Origin: Amphiduros pacificus
Taxonomy: Eukaryota > Annelida > Polychaeta > Phyllodocida > Hesionidae
Reading direction: 5' to 3'
Assembly (NCBI GenBank): GCA_949316495.1
Contig: OX439003.1
Coordinates: 19,343,198-19,407,197, forward strand
Length of the DNA stretch: 64,000 nucleotides
A program made the translations under genes and the position numbers. How positions within the stretch are numbered: the first letter of the stretch is position 1; every line of letters begins with the position of its first letter. The notes beneath the pieces were generated by a model. That model ran no database searches and had not been told where the DNA came from. It saw only the letters and a program-made list of their open reading frames with translations. This document shows positions 60,350 to 64,000 of this stretch, one piece after another.

Positions 60350-61770
60350 TGGAGGCAGTGACTCAGCTATTGATCCACGGGGCCAGACTTGCTCCTTGTA
60401 GTATGCCTGCCGGGGATGTCCTGGGCAGACCATGGTTTAAGACCAGATGGCTTGACTTGCTCCTTCACTCACACTTGTTGCTGTAGCTATGCTTACGTCA
60501 AGGTGTCCTGGGCAGACAATGCATGCAAAACTGCAACCACCTGGCTCGGCTTACTCACGATTGTTGCTATCACTGTGAGTGAACTGTGCAGACCATGCCT
60601 CTATGTATCACATTATTGTTGCTCCCTCACTCACACTTGTTGCTATAACTTCACAGTGTCCGAGGCAGACCATGGATGGTAGACTGGGACCAGGTGACTC
60701 ATCATCCCTGCTCCCTTGCTCACACTTGTTGCTTTAACTTCACAGTGTCCCAGGCAGACCATAGATGGTAGACCGGGACCAGGTGACTCATCATCCCTGC
60801 TCCCTCACTCACACTTGGTGCTATAACTTCACAGTGTCCGAGGCAGACCATGGATGGTAGACTGGGACCAGGTGACTCATCATCCCTGCTCCCTTGCTCA
60901 AACTTGTTGCTATAACTTCTCAGTGTCCCAGGCAGACCATGGATGGTAGACTGGGACCAGATGACTCATCATCCCTGCTCCCTCACTCACACTTGTTGCT
61001 ATAACTTCACAGTGTCCCAGGCAGACCATGGATGGTAGACTGGGACCAGATGACTCATCATCCCTGCTCCCTCACTCACACTTGTTGCTATAACTTCACA
61101 GTGTCCCAGGCAGACTACAGATGGTAGACTGGGACCAGATGACTCATCATCCCTGCTCCCTCACTCACACTTGTTGCTTTAACTTCACAGTGTCCCAGGC
61201 AGACCATAGATGGTAGACCGGGACCAGGTGACTCATCATCCCTGCTCCCTCACTCACACTTGTTGCTATAACTTCACAGTGTCCCAGGCAGACCATAGAT
61301 GGTAGACTGGGACCAGATGACTCATCATTTCTGCTCCCTCACTCACACTTGGTGCTATAACTTCACAGTGTCCCAGGCAGACCATGGATGGTAGACCGGG
61401 ACCAGGTGACTCACCATCCATGCTCCCTCACTCACACTTGTTGCTATAACTTCACAGTGTCCCAGGCAGACTACAGATGGTAGACTGGGACCAGGTGACT
61501 CATCATCCATGCTCCCTCACTCACACTTGTTGCTATAACTTCACAGTGTCCCAGGCAGACTACAGATGGTAGACTGGGACCAGGTGACTCACCATCCATG
61601 CTCCCTCACTCACACTTGTTGCTATAACTTCACAGTGTCCCAGGCAGACCATGGATGGTAGACTGGGACCAGATGACTCATCATTCCTGCTCCCTCTTCA
61701 CGGTGTCCCAGGCAGACCAGGTGACTCATCATCTCTCACTTCAAGGTGACCTGAGCAGACCATTTTAGCA
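60350..61770. repeat. 89-bp satellite in the PAK intron, AP-1-type site per unit
   Basis: About 12 well-kept units of 89-90 bp (CTCCCTCACTCACACTTGTT.., CTATAACTTCACAGTGTCCC.., AGACCATGGATGGTAGACTG..) from about 60605 to 61725. More diverged or shortened units lie at both edges. Nearly every unit carries ATGACTCATCAT or GTGACTCATCAT; I count 13 TGACTCA sites at roughly even spacing between 60694 and 61725. Confidence 0.94.
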
Positions 61771-64000
61771 GGATTGCGATTGTTCACTCACATTTGTTAC
61801 TGTATCATTTTAGATATGATTTCCATCACTTGTCTTACAGAGGTACATAAATTAGTGACTCTTAAATATGTAAGATTCAAGGTTTTTTCCTGAGGGATAT
61901 ACAAATCAAATAATTAAGTTTCAGGTATTCAAGATGGTATGGATGAATCGCTTTCTATTCAGCAAGCCTTTTGGGATAATATTTATGGGGATCATCCATG
62001 TATGAATGCAACTACATTCATCTGTAATGTTCATTAAGATGTGAGGAGGATCCGAGATATTAACTGAACAGTGACTATGGAAACAGAGATATTGGCATTT
62101 ATGATATGTGCAAAGTAATTGGTCTGAAAGCTTCCGATGTGATAAATGTCGACAAGATTTCCCTTCACGTTCCTATTATTGTATACAATGAATGATGAGG
62201 TGGCTGGTGAAAGTAATATTGAGATGGAATTGGCTGGCATGGTGTATTATTCCAATGGCTTTAGGAAGGTTTATTTCATGAGGTCATGCAAAAAAACTCA
62301 ACCTCCCTACAAAATATTGAAAATACAGAAAATTTCCTTCCAAAATTAACATAGTTAAGACTCAATATTGATAGAATAGAAGATTTTCTGATAAAGGTTA
62401 TTTTGTTAAGTGCAAATAATTTATGTGATATTCCTAGGTAGAGATTGAGTGATGAGAATTTTTATAAAAGTTATTACCCGAATGGTATTTTAATTTTGTA
62501 ACTATCATTCTCTGAAGAGTGTTGAACTTTTTTATACAGAAAATGCATTATAAAAAGAAATTGAACACATGTACCTTTTTGTCCTTTTGAAAAGTGTAGG
62601 TAGAAGAGTGGTGTGAAGGGGCAGTTTATGGCCAGTGAATGGCCCTACTCCCCAGATGGCTCATAACTTAATTCATTTGCAAGCTACCTTTTTAGCAGTA
62701 GCCAAATACCATATTCCTACAAATTATCATGCTGTGTCTCAGTGTTATAGAAAGATGATGTCTAAACACAACCTTGACACAGCTAGATGTCTATTTTTAG
62801 ACTGTCTGAGATGTCCTGAGATTCAGACTAATAATGGTAATAATATGATTAATTCATGCTGCCATATTGACATTTGGAAAACCAGCATGGGCTATTTAAA
62901 CAGCTAAAATAGGCCTTTAACAGAACATTTTTAATGGATTTTTGGTAGAAACATTTTTGTGTGAATGGATCTTTTTTTGAGGTCCACATAAACCTTTGTT
63001 GACTCTGCATGAATATGAATTAAGAAAAAAAATTACATCATACTGCATTTAACAGTATGATAAATATTTAGAAAGACATGTACAGAGACAAGCATCAAAT
63101 TTCTTATTTGCAGTTGGTGGGAGAAAAGCATAAAAAATGGAGAGTGTATGATTTTAAGGGAGTATACAAGGTTCAGACCTGTTGTCAGCTTGTTTTTTTG
63201 AAAATATATAAAGTATGAGCAATGAAGAGGCTTTCTTGATGCCAGAATGTCTTCATCCTGCTACGGAGGCTGGTGAGGACAAAGTTGATGACAGCATAGA
63301 TGAGGCAGTGATTGTTAGTCATCACCCTCATACCAGGCAGCACAAGAAAACAAAACACTACCATCCACAACATTCTGCTGCCAACACAAACACTCTAGTG
63401 TGTCTAATATATACATGTTCAGTTTTCTAAGATATTGAAGCAAAGTGTTCTTCATATACATATATATGGGATATGGGATACTGTATATTTTCAAAGACAT
63501 TATTTGGAATATAAACATGGTTTGTACCTGTTTCTTGTTATATTTAATTATATATTATTCATACTTTATCATTCTGATTTTCATCGTTTTATATGTAGAG
63601 AATATTGATATTATTTGAGGCAACTAAACATTGAAATCAGGATATAATTGTGTATGTTGGCCCAGATAACTATAACAGTTTTGCAACATTAAATGTTGCC
63701 ATTTGTTCACTCTTTGGAATGAGAAGTTGATTGATGTATATCCTTAGGTGCCTTTCCAGAGATTTTAACTGGTTTACCACTCATAATAGAGATAATGAAA
63801 AGGTTTCTGAAATAGCCTGTTTAGTGTGAAGATTGCTTCAGGATGGTAGTGTCGAGGATGAGGTCTGGTCCAAAAACTGTGAACTCCACAAAACTACACT
63901 GTCTTCTCTAAATATTTTGTAAAAATTAAACATCTTTGCTCTATAGTTGCGGTTAGAAAGGCATGTGAAGATAACAATTAGCATTATAGATTCTGACAAG
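61771..64000 (+). other. PAK intron to window end
   Basis: No PAK exon seen. Open frames at 62635-62907 and 63215-63430 are of modest length; the latter has an acidic then His/Lys-rich composition but no motif or convincing splice sites. Confidence 0.4.

Noticed and set aside
63215-63430. 71-codon plus-strand frame with acidic then His/Lys-rich composition
   Set aside because: Considered as a PAK exon, but lacks the CRIB, proline-rich or kinase motifs and convincing splice sites.

Overview
The window looks like nuclear DNA of a lophotrochozoan animal, most likely a mollusc. It is AT-rich, has short exons separated by repeat-filled introns with GT..AG splice sites, several copies of a tRNA-headed SINE whose body resembles the Meta/Nin-DC-type SINEs of molluscs, MITE-like elements, (TA)n tracts and many minisatellites. 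No operon, ribosome binding site, CRISPR array, tRNA/rRNA gene or recognisable retrovirus-like element was seen. All gene models were read by eye from translation, splice-site phase and remembered family sequences; no database search was run.

Layout. 1-4.8 kb: an atypical dual-specificity phosphatase on the minus strand with a possible upstream leader exon. 4.8-15.7 kb: two minus-strand, two-exon alpha-1,3-fucosyltransferase (GT10) paralogs in tandem, sharing one phase-2 intron position. 15.7-27.6 kb: gene-poor, with a 14-bp GC-rich minisatellite, a 21-bp minisatellite, SINE copies and a (TA)n tract ending in a perfect 25-bp-arm hairpin. 27.6-30.6 kb: a decayed hAT-transposase-like (ZNF862/C17orf113-type) sequence broken by SINEs, followed by an open 30-bp minisatellite with an internal inversion. 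32.3-36.8 kb: a complete five-exon MED4 (minus). 37.0-45.1 kb: a complete seven-exon EIF4E2/4EHP (plus), head-to-head with MED4 across about 206 bp. 45.2-47.6 kb: a complete seven-exon phospholipid scramblase (minus), tail-to-tail with EIF4E2. 51.9-64 kb: the leader exon and first coding exon of a group I p21-activated kinase (plus), whose following introns hold a TA-flanked MITE, a second inverted-repeat element and an 89-bp satellite with an AP-1-type TGACTCA site in nearly every unit.

The genes do not form one pathway. MED4 (transcription), EIF4E2 (cap-dependent translational repression), scramblase (membrane lipids) and PAK (Rho-GTPase signalling) are housekeeping or signalling genes. The fucosyltransferase pair is a lineage-type glycosylation cluster. 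I found no convincing undescribed multi-gene system. The most interesting signals are structural: inverted repeats flanking MED4 exons, a duplicated splice acceptor in the scramblase, tandem acceptors in EIF4E2, an AP-1 satellite in the PAK intron, and a minisatellite touching the scramblase start.
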